Positions 1-6,656 are shown, counted from the stretch's first letter. The stretch is DNA of 9,565 nucleotides from Candidatus Bathyarchaeota archaeon (GCA_020348365.1 CP070749.1:1023535-1033099); one strand, 5' to 3'. Program-made: numbers and translations. The notes: generated by a model not told the origin, from the sequence alone.

Positions 1-94
1 TTGCTTAACTATCATTCAAGATCTTCCACACAACACCGGTGTACAGGAAGTTCGATCGATGCAAACCCTGATAAGAACACAGAAACTCTGAATC

Positions 95-724
95 CTACCA
101 GATGCAAGGTAAATACTCTCTCACTCTAAACTCAACCTCCCTCCTCTTCGCTATCTCCCTCACTTCTCGCACATCCACCTCCGGAATCCTTACGACAGTA
201 ATCTCAATCTCCAAACCCGCCTCTTTAGCCTTCTCTACGAATTCAAAAATCTTCTCAAAAGCCCCCTGAAACTTTGGCCTACACACTCTATTGTAGGTCC
301 CCTCATCCTGCGCGTTCAAGCTAACACTTACCCTATCCACACGGGCCTCCCTCAATTCCCTTGCCACATCCCTCCCCTCATTCAACAGGCACCCATGCCC
401 ATTAGTATCCACCCTAATAACCTTCTCATGAAACCTCTTGACCCACCCTGTGACCTCTAAAATACAATCTAGCCGCATCAAGGGCTCCCCAAATCCACAG
501 AAAACAACCTCTTTCCAACGCTTTCTCCAAATAACCTTCTGCAACTCCGCAACCACCTCCTTGGAAGAAGGTTCCCCCCGCAGCTTCAGGTTGAAACCCC
601 TAACACCATCTTTGAATCGTCTTAGACAGAAATAACAATCATTAGAACACCGGTTAGTTATATTCAGGTACAGCTTATCACCAAGCCAATAAACAACGCT
701 CGGACTCTTTCTCAAGACTGTCAC
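95..724 (-). CDS. TatD-linked-type radical SAM protein
   Basis: A 209-residue radical SAM enzyme. The cluster-binding motif is seen as Cys26, Cys30 and Cys33 (CxxxCxxC) in the context NITNRCSNDCYFC. It is followed by the SAM-binding GFGEP at 77-81 and a strand with the motif VSVSLNA at 132-138, which together make the usual partial TIM barrel. The compact length, the N-terminal LYLNITNRC block and the ending around FRVREY fit the family described as TatD-associated radical SAM proteins, whose substrate is not known to me. No TatD nuclease gene is in the window, although it could lie just beyond base 1. The start is GTG at 724, with a weak GGAG upstream and a TATA-like element about 26 bases away. 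It is transcribed divergently from pcna. The radical SAM assignment is sure; the subfamily is likely, from recall of the family pattern. Confidence 0.85.
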   Translation of the reverse strand: MTVLRKSPSVVYWLGDKLYLNITNRCSNDCYFCLRRFKDGVRGFNLKLRGEPSSKEVVAELQKVIWRKRWKEVVFCGFGEPLMRLDCILEVTGWVKRFHEKVIRVDTNGHGCLLNEGRDVARELREARVDRVSVSLNAQDEGTYNRVCRPKFQGAFEKIFEFVEKAKEAGLEIEITVVRIPEVDVREVREIAKRREVEFRVREYLPCIW

Positions 725-844
725 AGATCCACTCCACTCTCAGATACTATATGGAAAAAGATAGAAAAATGCATCCATACATACATCAGCAAGATTAAAA
801 TCACAGAAACATAAAACAATACCAACCACAAAGAGGCTTAACCC
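725..844. promoter_or_regulatory. Divergent intergenic region between the radical SAM gene and pcna
   Basis: This 120-base A/C-rich gap must hold the promoters of two genes reading away from each other. For pcna, ATTAAAA near 794-800 is the best TATA candidate, and GAGG at 833-836 is a Shine-Dalgarno site 8 bases before the ATG at 845. Neither TATA box is strong. I see no RNA gene or repeat here. Confidence 0.4.
744..756 (-). promoter_or_regulatory. Possible TATA box of the radical SAM gene
   Basis: Read on the minus strand, the segment gives CCATATAGTATC, preceded by an A/T-run. Its centre is about 26 bases upstream of the GTG at 724, the usual archaeal distance from TATA box to transcript start. 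The mRNA would therefore be leaderless or nearly so. This rests on sequence resemblance and spacing only. Confidence 0.35.
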
Positions 845-1600
845 ATGTTCAAACTCAAGATGGCAGATGCAAAATCCCTCAAAGATACCTTCACAGCTAT
901 CTCTATACTCATAGACGAAGCAACTTTCAGCATAACGCCAGAAGCTATAACCCTCCGGGCAATGGACCCCAGCCGCGTAGCCATGATAGATTTCCAATGG
1001 CCGAAAACTGTCTTCGACGAATACAAATGCACACAACCCGCAAAACTCAGCATTAACATCTCCGAGCTCCTCAAGCTCCTTAGAAGAACAGGAAAAGATG
1101 AGACCATCGAACTCATATTAGATGAGAAGACGAACAGACTAAAATTGACGATTAGAGGCAACTACACTCGCACCTTCAACATGCCCACCCTAGAAGCCAT
1201 GGAAGAAGAAGTCCCAACGCCAAAAGTAACCTTCAAAACAAAAGCGAAAACAACAACCCAAGGGCTTCACCAAGCAATAGAAGACGCCAACCTTGTAAGC
1301 GACCATGTCCGCATACAGGCAGACAAAGAAAAACTAACCCTAAACGCCACAGGAGACCTCATGGGAGCAACTATCGAACTCAAAAAGGGAAGCGACACTC
1401 TACTAGACATCCAATCCCAAGAGCCATCCAAAGCAACCTTCAGCCTATCCTACCTCACAGAAATAGTCAAAGCAGCCTCAGCCACCTCTGAACTCGCAAC
1501 AATAGAATTCGCCACAGACATGCCCATCAGAATAGACTTCCAACAACCCAAAGAAGGAAAACTCACATACTACCTAGCCCCCCGTATAGAAGTAGAATGA
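845..1600 (+). CDS. pcn: DNA polymerase sliding clamp (PCNA)
   Basis: A 251-residue clamp protein, the usual archaeal PCNA length. It forms a trimeric ring around DNA that tethers polymerase, ligase, Fen1 and other partners. Visible landmarks are LRAMDPSRVAM at 37-47, the interdomain connecting loop near 114-126 (acidic, MPTLEAMEEEVP), PIRIDF at 227-232 and the terminal LAPRIE at 244-249, the tail that helps shape the binding pocket for PIP-box partners. The start ATG at 845 has GAGG 8 bases upstream and gives the expected N-terminal strand. The stop codon overlaps the next start as ATGA (1597-1600), so it is probably translationally coupled to the primase large-subunit gene. The coding strand is notably C-rich and G-poor. 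The identification is secure. Confidence 0.97.
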   Translation: MFKLKMADAKSLKDTFTAISILIDEATFSITPEAITLRAMDPSRVAMIDFQWPKTVFDEYKCTQPAKLSINISELLKLLRRTGKDETIELILDEKTNRLKLTIRGNYTRTFNMPTLEAMEEEVPTPKVTFKTKAKTTTQGLHQAIEDANLVSDHVRIQADKEKLTLNATGDLMGATIELKKGSDTLLDIQSQEPSKATFSLSYLTEIVKAASATSELATIEFATDMPIRIDFQQPKEGKLTYYLAPRIEVE

Positions 1601-2106
1601 AAACGGAGGCAAACCCAGTCCTCACACCGCACGACCTAGCTGAATATCCCTTCACTTCCCAAGCTGCAAACTATATTCAAGAACTGGAAATAAACCTCAA
1701 AGATCTAGCAAACACAGAATACCAAGCCATCCTAAAGAGAGCCCAAGAAAGAATAGAAGAAGCCATACTCCTCGGATCAATAACCAAACAGCACGAAAGA
1801 GACGAAATCGAAGTATCCTCCTTCCCAATAGCCATCATAATGGCCGCTGCAACAAATGATTCCTACCTAAAACGAAGATACGCCCTGGCTGAAGCAAAAC
1901 GCGCCCATGAACTACTTAAGAATGAAGACAGAAAGGAAATACTATTGGCAATAGAAGGAAACTTCAACTGGAAGATTCAACGCACCAAAAAAGGCCCCCA
2001 AGCATACGCCTTCACCCTCCACTTCACAGACTTCCTCAGAAACTCAGCAAGCTCACACGGTCCACGCGGACGCACGCGCACACTAACGAGAAACTCTCGA
2101 TGCTAG
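1597..2106 (+). CDS. priL: DNA primase large subunit, N-terminal domain only (truncated PriL)
   Basis: The first 150 or so of 169 residues match the helical N-terminal domain of archaeal PriL, the regulatory partner of the primase catalytic subunit. Landmarks are the early YPFT (17-20), a core helix with SFPIAIIMAAATNDSYLKRR (75-94), FNWKI (123-127) and FTLHFTDFLRN (139-149). Family members normally run to well over 300 residues and end in a [4Fe-4S] domain with four conserved cysteines. Here the frame instead ends in a basic, Ser/Thr-rich tail (153-169), and the only cysteine is the last residue. Neither of the other plus-strand frames after 2050 restores a PriL-like sequence, so a single indel does not explain it. 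The stop overlaps the archaeosortase start by 7 bases. It could be a split or degraded gene, a rearrangement junction or an assembly join. The domain call is confident; whether it functions is unknown. Confidence 0.85.
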   Translation: MKTEANPVLTPHDLAEYPFTSQAANYIQELEINLKDLANTEYQAILKRAQERIEEAILLGSITKQHERDEIEVSSFPIAIIMAAATNDSYLKRRYALAEAKRAHELLKNEDRKEILLAIEGNFNWKIQRTKKGPQAYAFTLHFTDFLRNSASSHGPRGRTRTLTRNSRC

Positions 2107-3146
2107 ACATTACACAGAAAATTAAGGAAAACATCAACATCCTAGAAACGCTTCTACCCATCCTCTCATTCATTCCACCAATTCTCATACTACATTTTCT
2201 CCATCCTGAATCCTTCCAGACAACATACCAAGGCAGAACACTTCAGCTCTTCTTCTTATGGCTTGTTACGCTAGAAACAATACTGACCTGGGAAAAAACT
2301 CGAAAAGCACAGACGGGTACGCTGAAACCAATAAGAACCATCTCCTTAATCATCTCTCTCCTACTTCCCACGGTATACGTATTTGCCGCCAACTATTGCG
2401 GACTGAACACTGCAATCATGGAAGCAGCCATGCAAAACAACGTTCCACTAGCACACCTATTGCCCCTTGCAACAGAATACCTCATTTTCGCCCTTCTCTT
2501 TACCTCAATAATTCTACTGACCCATGGCAAAAACAGATTCGTAGATTTCTCGATTCCCCTATTCTTCTTGGTAGTCATCGGAGTGATATTCACAATAGAT
2601 GACCTGTATCCATACGGATGGTTCACACCTTTTCAAATTCTTGTTCCAGCAACTGCTACGCTTGCAGCAAATGTTCTAAACCTCATGGGATACCAAACGC
2701 ATCTATATCCCACAGAACACCCCGAATATGGCTCCATGCCTCATTTGAGCGTCTGGAATTCAGAAAAACCATCAGAATTCGCCAGTTTTGGAATAGCTTG
2801 GCCATGCGCGGGCGTCGAAAGCCTAGTAATCTATACGGTTACGATTCTACTATTCATGAAGCGGACTTCCTTTCCATGGAGGCATAGAATAGTCTATTTC
2901 GTAATTGGTGCTGCCATTACCTATGTTATCAATATCTTAAGAGTGGTTGCAATATTCGTGATTTCAATGAGTGGTGGTGATGTTTGGGCCTTTCATAACT
3001 ACTACGGCTGGTTGTATTCTGTCGCGTGGATTCTGTCCTACCCACTAATAATAACTGGAGGCCGAATCCTATGGAGGAGAGCCAGAGCCGGGAAGGCTTT
3101 ACATGATGATTCAAGAGACAAGCAAAATGACTCTTTTCTCAGCTAG
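2100..3146 (+). CDS. Archaeosortase/exosortase-family transpeptidase, polytopic membrane protein
   Basis: A 348-residue multi-pass membrane protein with the hallmark residues of the exosortase/archaeosortase fold: Cys236 in AWPCAGVES, Arg281 in NILRV, and His299 in FHNYYG. These correspond to the proposed Cys-Arg-His catalytic set, with the arginine and histidine in successive segments as in the family. Hydrophobic segments lie roughly at 18-34, 48-63, 78-98, 120-140, 150-167, 177-195, 237-253, 264-290 and 305-322. The family cleaves C-terminal sorting tails (motif, membrane helix, basic end) from exported proteins and attaches the product to a lipid or other acceptor. No such substrate is encoded in the window, so it would act in trans. 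The start at 2100 overlaps the truncated priL stop; no independent promoter is evident, suggesting co-transcription with pcna. The subclass cannot be assigned from this sequence. Confidence 0.88.
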   Translation: MLDITQKIKENINILETLLPILSFIPPILILHFLHPESFQTTYQGRTLQLFFLWLVTLETILTWEKTRKAQTGTLKPIRTISLIISLLLPTVYVFAANYCGLNTAIMEAAMQNNVPLAHLLPLATEYLIFALLFTSIILLTHGKNRFVDFSIPLFFLVVIGVIFTIDDLYPYGWFTPFQILVPATATLAANVLNLMGYQTHLYPTEHPEYGSMPHLSVWNSEKPSEFASFGIAWPCAGVESLVIYTVTILLFMKRTSFPWRHRIVYFVIGAAITYVINILRVVAIFVISMSGGDVWAFHNYYGWLYSVAWILSYPLIITGGRILWRRARAGKALHDDSRDKQNDSFLS

Positions 3147-3230
3147 GCTCTGGTTAATCGAATATGCATTCCCATCCTCCACTAGAGCTCTTAGCTTTTC
3201 TAATCATTAGAACTCATCGGCGTGGTTTGT
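3147..3230 (+). other. Gap after the archaeosortase with T-rich stretch and small palindromes
   Basis: No gene is seen. Pyrimidine-rich segments such as the CTTTTC at 3195-3200 could end the pcna-priL-archaeosortase transcript. A short inverted repeat, TTCTAA-TCA-TTAGAA, lies at 3198-3212, 26 bases before the promoter of the next gene. It could be a weak terminator hairpin or a protein-binding site. Confidence 0.3.
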
Positions 3231-3247
3231 GGAAAGTCTTTTAAAAC
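3231..3247 (+). promoter_or_regulatory. Archaeal BRE/TATA promoter for the glycosyltransferase gene
   Basis: The purine-rich GGAAAGTC (3231-3238) directly precedes TTTTAAAAC (3239-3247), a good BRE plus TATA-box pair. Transcription would begin near 3268-3272, leaving a short leader that carries GGAG at 3286-3289 before the GTG start at 3298. It implies the glycosyltransferase is expressed separately from the upstream operon. Confidence 0.55.
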
Positions 3248-3297
3248 TAAGGTTCTAAACAGCCTTCACAGCGAGAATTCTAGATGGAGCGAGCTAT

Positions 3298-4641
3298 GTG
3301 AAATCTAAGCGAATTTATGCGACTCGCCGCAAGGACAGAGGTAAGAACATAATCGCGAGACTCGGTGTTAGGACTGTCAAAGATTATTTGTTTGGTCTCA
3401 CCTGGTTTCTAGTCAGTTTTCTCATATTCTATCTGACATTTGGAGAAGCAAAGCCCCTTGTGCTCATCTTGTCATCCATACGTTTAGATCTAACGATTCT
3501 GAGTTATTTGCCTGCCTATATTGGATTATACATAAGTCTAGGGTGGATTTTTTACATTTTAACCGGATTTCTATTTTCTTTCAGGAAACCAGAGAAGTTT
3601 AAGATGTTCAACCCGCATGCACCAATGGTTTCAATTCTTATTCCCGCTCGAGACGAAGAAAAAGTCATCAGCAATCTTTTGAGTGATTTGTCAAAGCAAA
3701 CGTATGCTGCTTGGGAAGCAGTTGTTGTTGCCCATAATTGTTCAGACAGAACATACGAAGCTGCAAAAGCCACTGCTGACAAGAGAGTAAGAGTGCTAGA
3801 ATTCAAGGGCGACTACGGGAAACCAGTAGCACTAAACCATGGGGTCCAACACACAAAAGGTGAAATAGTGGTCATCTTTGACGCTGATGCAAGGATTGAC
3901 AAGAGGTTCCTGGAGAATCTTGTTCCCTATTTCCAGAAATATGACGCAGTCCAAGCGCGTATTGTAAGTTCAAACAGTAACAGCAATCTTCTTTCAGGAC
4001 TAGTGGATTTGGAATGGCTGGCTTTCACTGATCTCGTAGAAAACTCTCTGAGCAGATTCGGACTCTTCGCTTTGCTCGGTGGCACTGGACAAGCAGTAAA
4101 ACGATTTGCTCTAGAAGAAACTGGATATTGGGACGAGAAGAATCTTGTTGAAGACTATGACTTAACCATAAGATTGCTCAGGAACGGCTTTCGGATAGGT
4201 TTTGCATCCAATGTCAGAGTTTATGACGAAAGACCTGTCACGTGGACTTCCTTCTTCAAACAAAGGGCAAGATGGTTAAGAGGCAATTTTCAGATTATCA
4301 AAAAGCACCTAGCTAGAAGCTGGATGGAGCCTCGGATTTGGCATCTTCTAGTGAGCCATTTTAGCGTGTTTCTGTTCTATTACGGGTTGATCTTAACCTT
4401 CTTATATCTGCTGGGAGGAACATTTTATACATTCTATTTTCCATTCTGGTTTTGGCTCTGGTTATTTCAGGTGATTATTACGTTTTTGCGTGTTGTTTTA
4501 GAAAGAGGTTTCAAAGGTGTGTTGCTTTTCCCATTGTTTTTGTTATTTATGTATCATTGGCTTATTGCCCTGTGGTATATTCCCAAGATAAAGACGTGGA
4601 AAGAAAGCAAAACAGAACATTTTGGAGATTTCTCCTTTTGA
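3298..4641 (+). CDS. Membrane glycosyltransferase family 2 (QxxRW type)
   Basis: A 447-residue inverting glycosyltransferase of family GT2. In order it shows two N-terminal membrane helices (about 32-48 and 72-94), the nucleotide-sugar-binding PARDEE (116-121), the DxD-type metal site FDADA (194-198), an acceptor-site GGTGQ (261-265), the catalytic-base region EDYDL (285-289), the QxxRW motif QRARW (322-326), and C-terminal membrane segments (about 350-374, 378-400, 408-427). This arrangement is shared by processive enzymes such as cellulose, hyaluronan and poly-N-acetylglucosamine synthases, so it probably makes or extends a cell-surface glycan; sugar and acceptor are unknown. The start is GTG at 3298, with GGAG 8 bases upstream; the overlapping ATG at 3296 stops immediately. 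Its position beside an archaeosortase suggests envelope work. Base use is G/T-richer than in pcna. Confidence 0.9.
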   Translation: MKSKRIYATRRKDRGKNIIARLGVRTVKDYLFGLTWFLVSFLIFYLTFGEAKPLVLILSSIRLDLTILSYLPAYIGLYISLGWIFYILTGFLFSFRKPEKFKMFNPHAPMVSILIPARDEEKVISNLLSDLSKQTYAAWEAVVVAHNCSDRTYEAAKATADKRVRVLEFKGDYGKPVALNHGVQHTKGEIVVIFDADARIDKRFLENLVPYFQKYDAVQARIVSSNSNSNLLSGLVDLEWLAFTDLVENSLSRFGLFALLGGTGQAVKRFALEETGYWDEKNLVEDYDLTIRLLRNGFRIGFASNVRVYDERPVTWTSFFKQRARWLRGNFQIIKKHLARSWMEPRIWHLLVSHFSVFLFYYGLILTFLYLLGGTFYTFYFPFWFWLWLFQVIITFLRVVLERGFKGVLLFPLFLLFMYHWLIALWYIPKIKTWKESKTEHFGDFSF

Positions 4642-4647
4642 GAAATC
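4627..4647 (+). terminator. Stem-loop spanning the glycosyltransferase stop codon
   Basis: GATTTCTC (4627-4634) and GAGAAATC (4640-4647) form a perfect 8-bp inverted repeat around the loop CTTTT. The TGA stop at 4639-4641 lies at the loop/stem edge. It could be a transcript-end hairpin or simply a chance repeat. Archaeal termination relies mainly on T-runs, and the only one here is the short TTTT in the loop, so the terminator role is tentative. Confidence 0.35.
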
Positions 4648-4726
4648 GCATTATCACAATTGCTTCTTCAACCTAGTCAATCCCCCTTCTATTCTAGTCG
4701 GGAGAATTCCTGAAAGCCCAAACACA

Positions 4727-4770
4727 TTCTCAGGCGTTGTTCTTGGGTTGCATCAACCTGTATCTGAGAA
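4727..4770 (+). repeat. Nested inverted repeat (two-part stem)
   Basis: The outer arms TTCTCAG (4727-4733) and CTGAGAA (4764-4770) are perfect complements. They enclose an inner hairpin, GGTTG (4746-4750), loop CAT, CAACC (4754-4758), extendable by two G-T pairs. The two stems are separated by an asymmetric internal loop of about 10 and 3 bases. It could fold as a structured RNA element in an mRNA leader or a small RNA, or be chance. No boxes of a known archaeal RNA class were seen. Confidence 0.3.
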
Positions 4771-4802
4771 ATTATGTTCGGCTGAGAATATCATAAGAGA
4801 TA

Positions 4803-4817
4803 GGCGAGTGTTTATAG
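4803..4817 (+). promoter_or_regulatory. Probable BRE/TATA promoter for priS-gins51
   Basis: The G-rich GGCGAGTG (4803-4810) followed by TTTATAG (4811-4817) resembles an archaeal BRE and TATA box. The predicted transcript start, about 25 bases on, falls near 4838-4842, inside the left arm of the adjacent hairpin, and about 40 bases before the preferred ATG of priS. Confidence 0.45.
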
Positions 4818-4828
4818 TCAAAGCATGC

Positions 4829-4862
4829 CTTAAGTAGTCGTTGAGATAACGAACTACTTGGG
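4829..4862 (+). repeat. Long hairpin at the predicted priS transcript start
   Basis: The left arm AAGTAGTCGTT (4832-4842) and right arm AACGAACTACTT (4848-4859) pair over 11 bp with one bulged base around the loop GAGAT. A C-G pair and G-T pairs extend the stem outward to 4829 and 4862. It covers the expected transcription start of priS and the TTG at 4858. Possible roles are an operator bound as DNA, a 5' leader structure limiting primase expression, or a terminator for read-through from upstream. Confidence 0.5.
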
Positions 4863-4878
4863 TATAGGGAAAACAGAG

Positions 4879-6105
4879 ATGGGTTCTCCTTCATCAGATT
4901 TCATTAAAGAAAAATTCGCTGAATATTACCGGACGCATTCTTCCGCTATTCGTTCCCCCTCCTCCCCAGAGAAGCGTGAATTTGGCTTTTTCTTGCTTAA
5001 GGAGAGGATTATGCTTCGGCATAAAGCTTTCAGAAATGTTGATGATCTCACGTCCTTCCTTGAGAAGGTGGTTCCCTCGGATGTCTACTATTCAAGCGCC
5101 TATTACGAAGATCCTGAGAGAGAAATGGAGAAGAAGGGTTGGTTGGGCGCTGATTTGATTTTTGACATTGACGCTGATCATATTCCTACGCCTTGCACGA
5201 AAACCCATGATAGATGGATTTGTGCAAATTGTGGAATTATCGGTCGAGGCTTGACTCCCCAGAATTGTCCTGGGTGTGGAGAACGGAAGTTTGACGAGAG
5301 AACTTGGCCATGCGAGAAATGTCTAGAATCCGCAAAGACGGAGACGATTAAACTGATGGATATACTGATTAGGGATTTCGGCTTTCTCCCTGAAGAGATT
5401 AGAGTCAGCTTCTCTGGGCATAGGGGTTACCATGTACAAGTAGAACGCGAGGAAATTAGAACTCTCAATCAGATGGCTCGCAAGGAGATTGTTGATTATG
5501 TTGTGGGAATAGGATTAGAAATGGGATTCCACGGATTAAGAGACGCAACTATACTCACAGGTCCCATTCTAGATGATTCAGGGTGGAGAGGAAGAATCGC
5601 AAGAGGAACATATGAGTTTCTCCTCAAAGCCACACCAGAAGAATTGAAAAGAGCAGGACTGAAGAAGAAGCGAGTCGACACTATTATTAAGTATAAAAAG
5701 GAGCTTTTGGACAGCTGGAAGAAAGGCGGTCCGTGGGGAACAGTGAAGGACTTAGGGGTGGACAGCTGGAGAAAGATAGTTGAACACGGGACAAAGATTC
5801 AGTCTGCAAGAATCGACACCGTAGTCACCACCGACATCCATCGTTTGATAAGACTTGGCAACACTCTCCACGGAAAAACAGCTCTCATTAAAATCGAAGT
5901 CCCTGCTAAGGAGATCGAAGATTTCGACCCCTTCACCGACGCTGTAGTCTTCAACAAAGGTAAAGCAGAAGTCATCGTGTCGGATGCTCCCAAGTTCAGA
6001 TTAGGAGACGAGGTCTACGGCCCCTACAAAGAAGAGAAAGTCGAACTCCCCACAGCTGTGGCGTTGCTGCTCCTATGCAAGAAAGCTGCAAAGGTGATAA
6101 GATAA
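4879..6105 (+). CDS. priS: DNA primase catalytic (small) subunit PriS
   Basis: A 408-residue archaeal/eukaryotic-type primase that makes the primers for DNA replication. From the chosen start, landmarks are the acidic catalytic pair in FDIDAD (Asp96 and Asp98), a zinc-binding insertion with CANC (115-118), CPGC (130-133) and CEKC (145-148), the SGHRGYH motif (179-185), and the TTDIHRLIRLGNTLHGKT block (317-334), which holds the likely third catalytic aspartate and nucleotide-contact residues. The family usually reads RLPGSLHGKTG here, so the G-N substitution is a small variation. I prefer ATG 4879 because AGGG lies 9 bases upstream and the alternative TTG at 4858 lies within a hairpin and lacks a ribosome site. 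A start at 4858 would add 7 residues. gins51 follows after 2 bases. Its partner PriL is truncated upstream. Confidence 0.95.
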   Translation: MGSPSSDFIKEKFAEYYRTHSSAIRSPSSPEKREFGFFLLKERIMLRHKAFRNVDDLTSFLEKVVPSDVYYSSAYYEDPEREMEKKGWLGADLIFDIDADHIPTPCTKTHDRWICANCGIIGRGLTPQNCPGCGERKFDERTWPCEKCLESAKTETIKLMDILIRDFGFLPEEIRVSFSGHRGYHVQVEREEIRTLNQMARKEIVDYVVGIGLEMGFHGLRDATILTGPILDDSGWRGRIARGTYEFLLKATPEELKRAGLKKKRVDTIIKYKKELLDSWKKGGPWGTVKDLGVDSWRKIVEHGTKIQSARIDTVVTTDIHRLIRLGNTLHGKTALIKIEVPAKEIEDFDPFTDAVVFNKGKAEVIVSDAPKFRLGDEVYGPYKEEKVELPTAVALLLLCKKAAKVIR

Positions 6106-6107
6106 GA

Positions 6108-6656
6108 ATGTACAACATGCTTCACGAGGCTTGGAGAAAGGAGAGAGAGAACTCAGAGATTCAGAAGCTTACGAGAGACTTCTACACCAGACTAACTGAT
6201 TACGTGAAGAAAATAAGGGAAGAAAGCCGGATGTTAGATGAAAAGACAGTGAAGGGGCGACTTCTAGAGCGAGAGTACAAAAACGTAAAGAAAATGATTG
6301 AAGAAATCGTTCAGTTACGCTACAGGAAAGCATTAAGGAAAGCCGCAGCAGGAAAAACCGTGCCAAAGGAATTCCTAACCGAGGAAGAGGCACGTCTCCA
6401 CGGAGAAATCCTTCCCCTCACTGAAGCTTATCAAGCATTTCTGGAAGATGTCCTTAGAGGCCGTGTATCAAGTATAGAAAACAGAGAGAAATCAAAGAAG
6501 ATACTCGTGCGTTTCCTTCATGAAACCCCAGCTATGGTCGGGTCTGATATGAAAACATATGGGCCATTCAAATCTGAAGACATAGCAACGTTACCAATTG
6601 AAAATGCACGAGCCCTTATCAAACAAGGGATAATAGTAGAAGTGGAAGCAAAGTGA
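6108..6656 (+). CDS. gins51: Archaeal GINS subunit, Gins51 type (Psf1/Sld5-like)
   Basis: A 182-residue protein with the A-then-B domain order typical of archaeal Gins51. A mostly helical, charged N-terminal domain spans about 1-115, and a small beta domain spans about 132-182. The latter carries the family signatures VRFLHETPAMVG (134-145), YGPFKSEDIATLP (151-163) and NARALIKQG (166-174). GINS binds MCM and the Cdc45/GAN-type nuclease to form the replicative helicase, and it contacts primase in archaea. The start at 6108 is preferred over an upstream ATG at 6075, which lies inside priS, because AAGGTGAT (6091-6098) is a strong Shine-Dalgarno match 9 bases before 6108. It is almost contiguous with priS and surely shares its transcript, fitting the common archaeal pairing of primase and GINS genes. 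Confidence 0.93.
   Translation: MYNMLHEAWRKERENSEIQKLTRDFYTRLTDYVKKIREESRMLDEKTVKGRLLEREYKNVKKMIEEIVQLRYRKALRKAAAGKTVPKEFLTEEEARLHGEILPLTEAYQAFLEDVLRGRVSSIENREKSKKILVRFLHETPAMVGSDMKTYGPFKSEDIATLPIENARALIKQGIIVEVEAK

Larger units (their letters stand above)
4642..4878 (+). other. 237-base gap before priS, rich in inverted repeats
   Basis: I find no convincing gene. A short open frame at 4622-4837 overlaps the glycosyltransferase end, has no family resemblance and no evident ribosome site, and is discounted. The gap contains a nested inverted repeat at 4727-4770, a TATA-like element at 4811-4817 and a long hairpin at 4829-4862, each listed separately. No remnant of the missing priL C-terminal domain was recognised in the stretches I translated on either strand. 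Confidence 0.5.

Noticed and set aside
48..62. GTTCGATC resembling the T-loop of a tRNA
   Set aside because: No complementary acceptor or anticodon arms can be drawn around it.
5..97. Read-through of the TAG stop of the radical SAM gene (29 further open codons to a TAA at 5-7), suggesting a recoded stop
   Set aside because: An open run of this length is expected by chance about a quarter of the time, the added residues show no motif, and the family pattern naturally ends near FRVREY. No recoding machinery is visible in the window.
838..1161. Long open frame antisense to pcna
   Set aside because: It is a mirror of a confidently identified gene; its composition follows from the C-rich coding strand.
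2258..2887. Overlapping open frames inside the archaeosortase gene
   Set aside because: The archaeosortase frame holds all catalytic residues and membrane segments; the others have no family resemblance.
3100..3112. ATGATGA resembling a C box of a C/D guide RNA at the end of the archaeosortase gene
   Set aside because: No matching D box or C'/D' pair at the right spacing; the bases code for the archaeosortase tail.
4622..4837. 71-residue open frame overlapping the glycosyltransferase end
   Set aside because: No ribosome site, no recognisable motif, low-quality composition, and it runs through the inverted-repeat region; best seen as chance.
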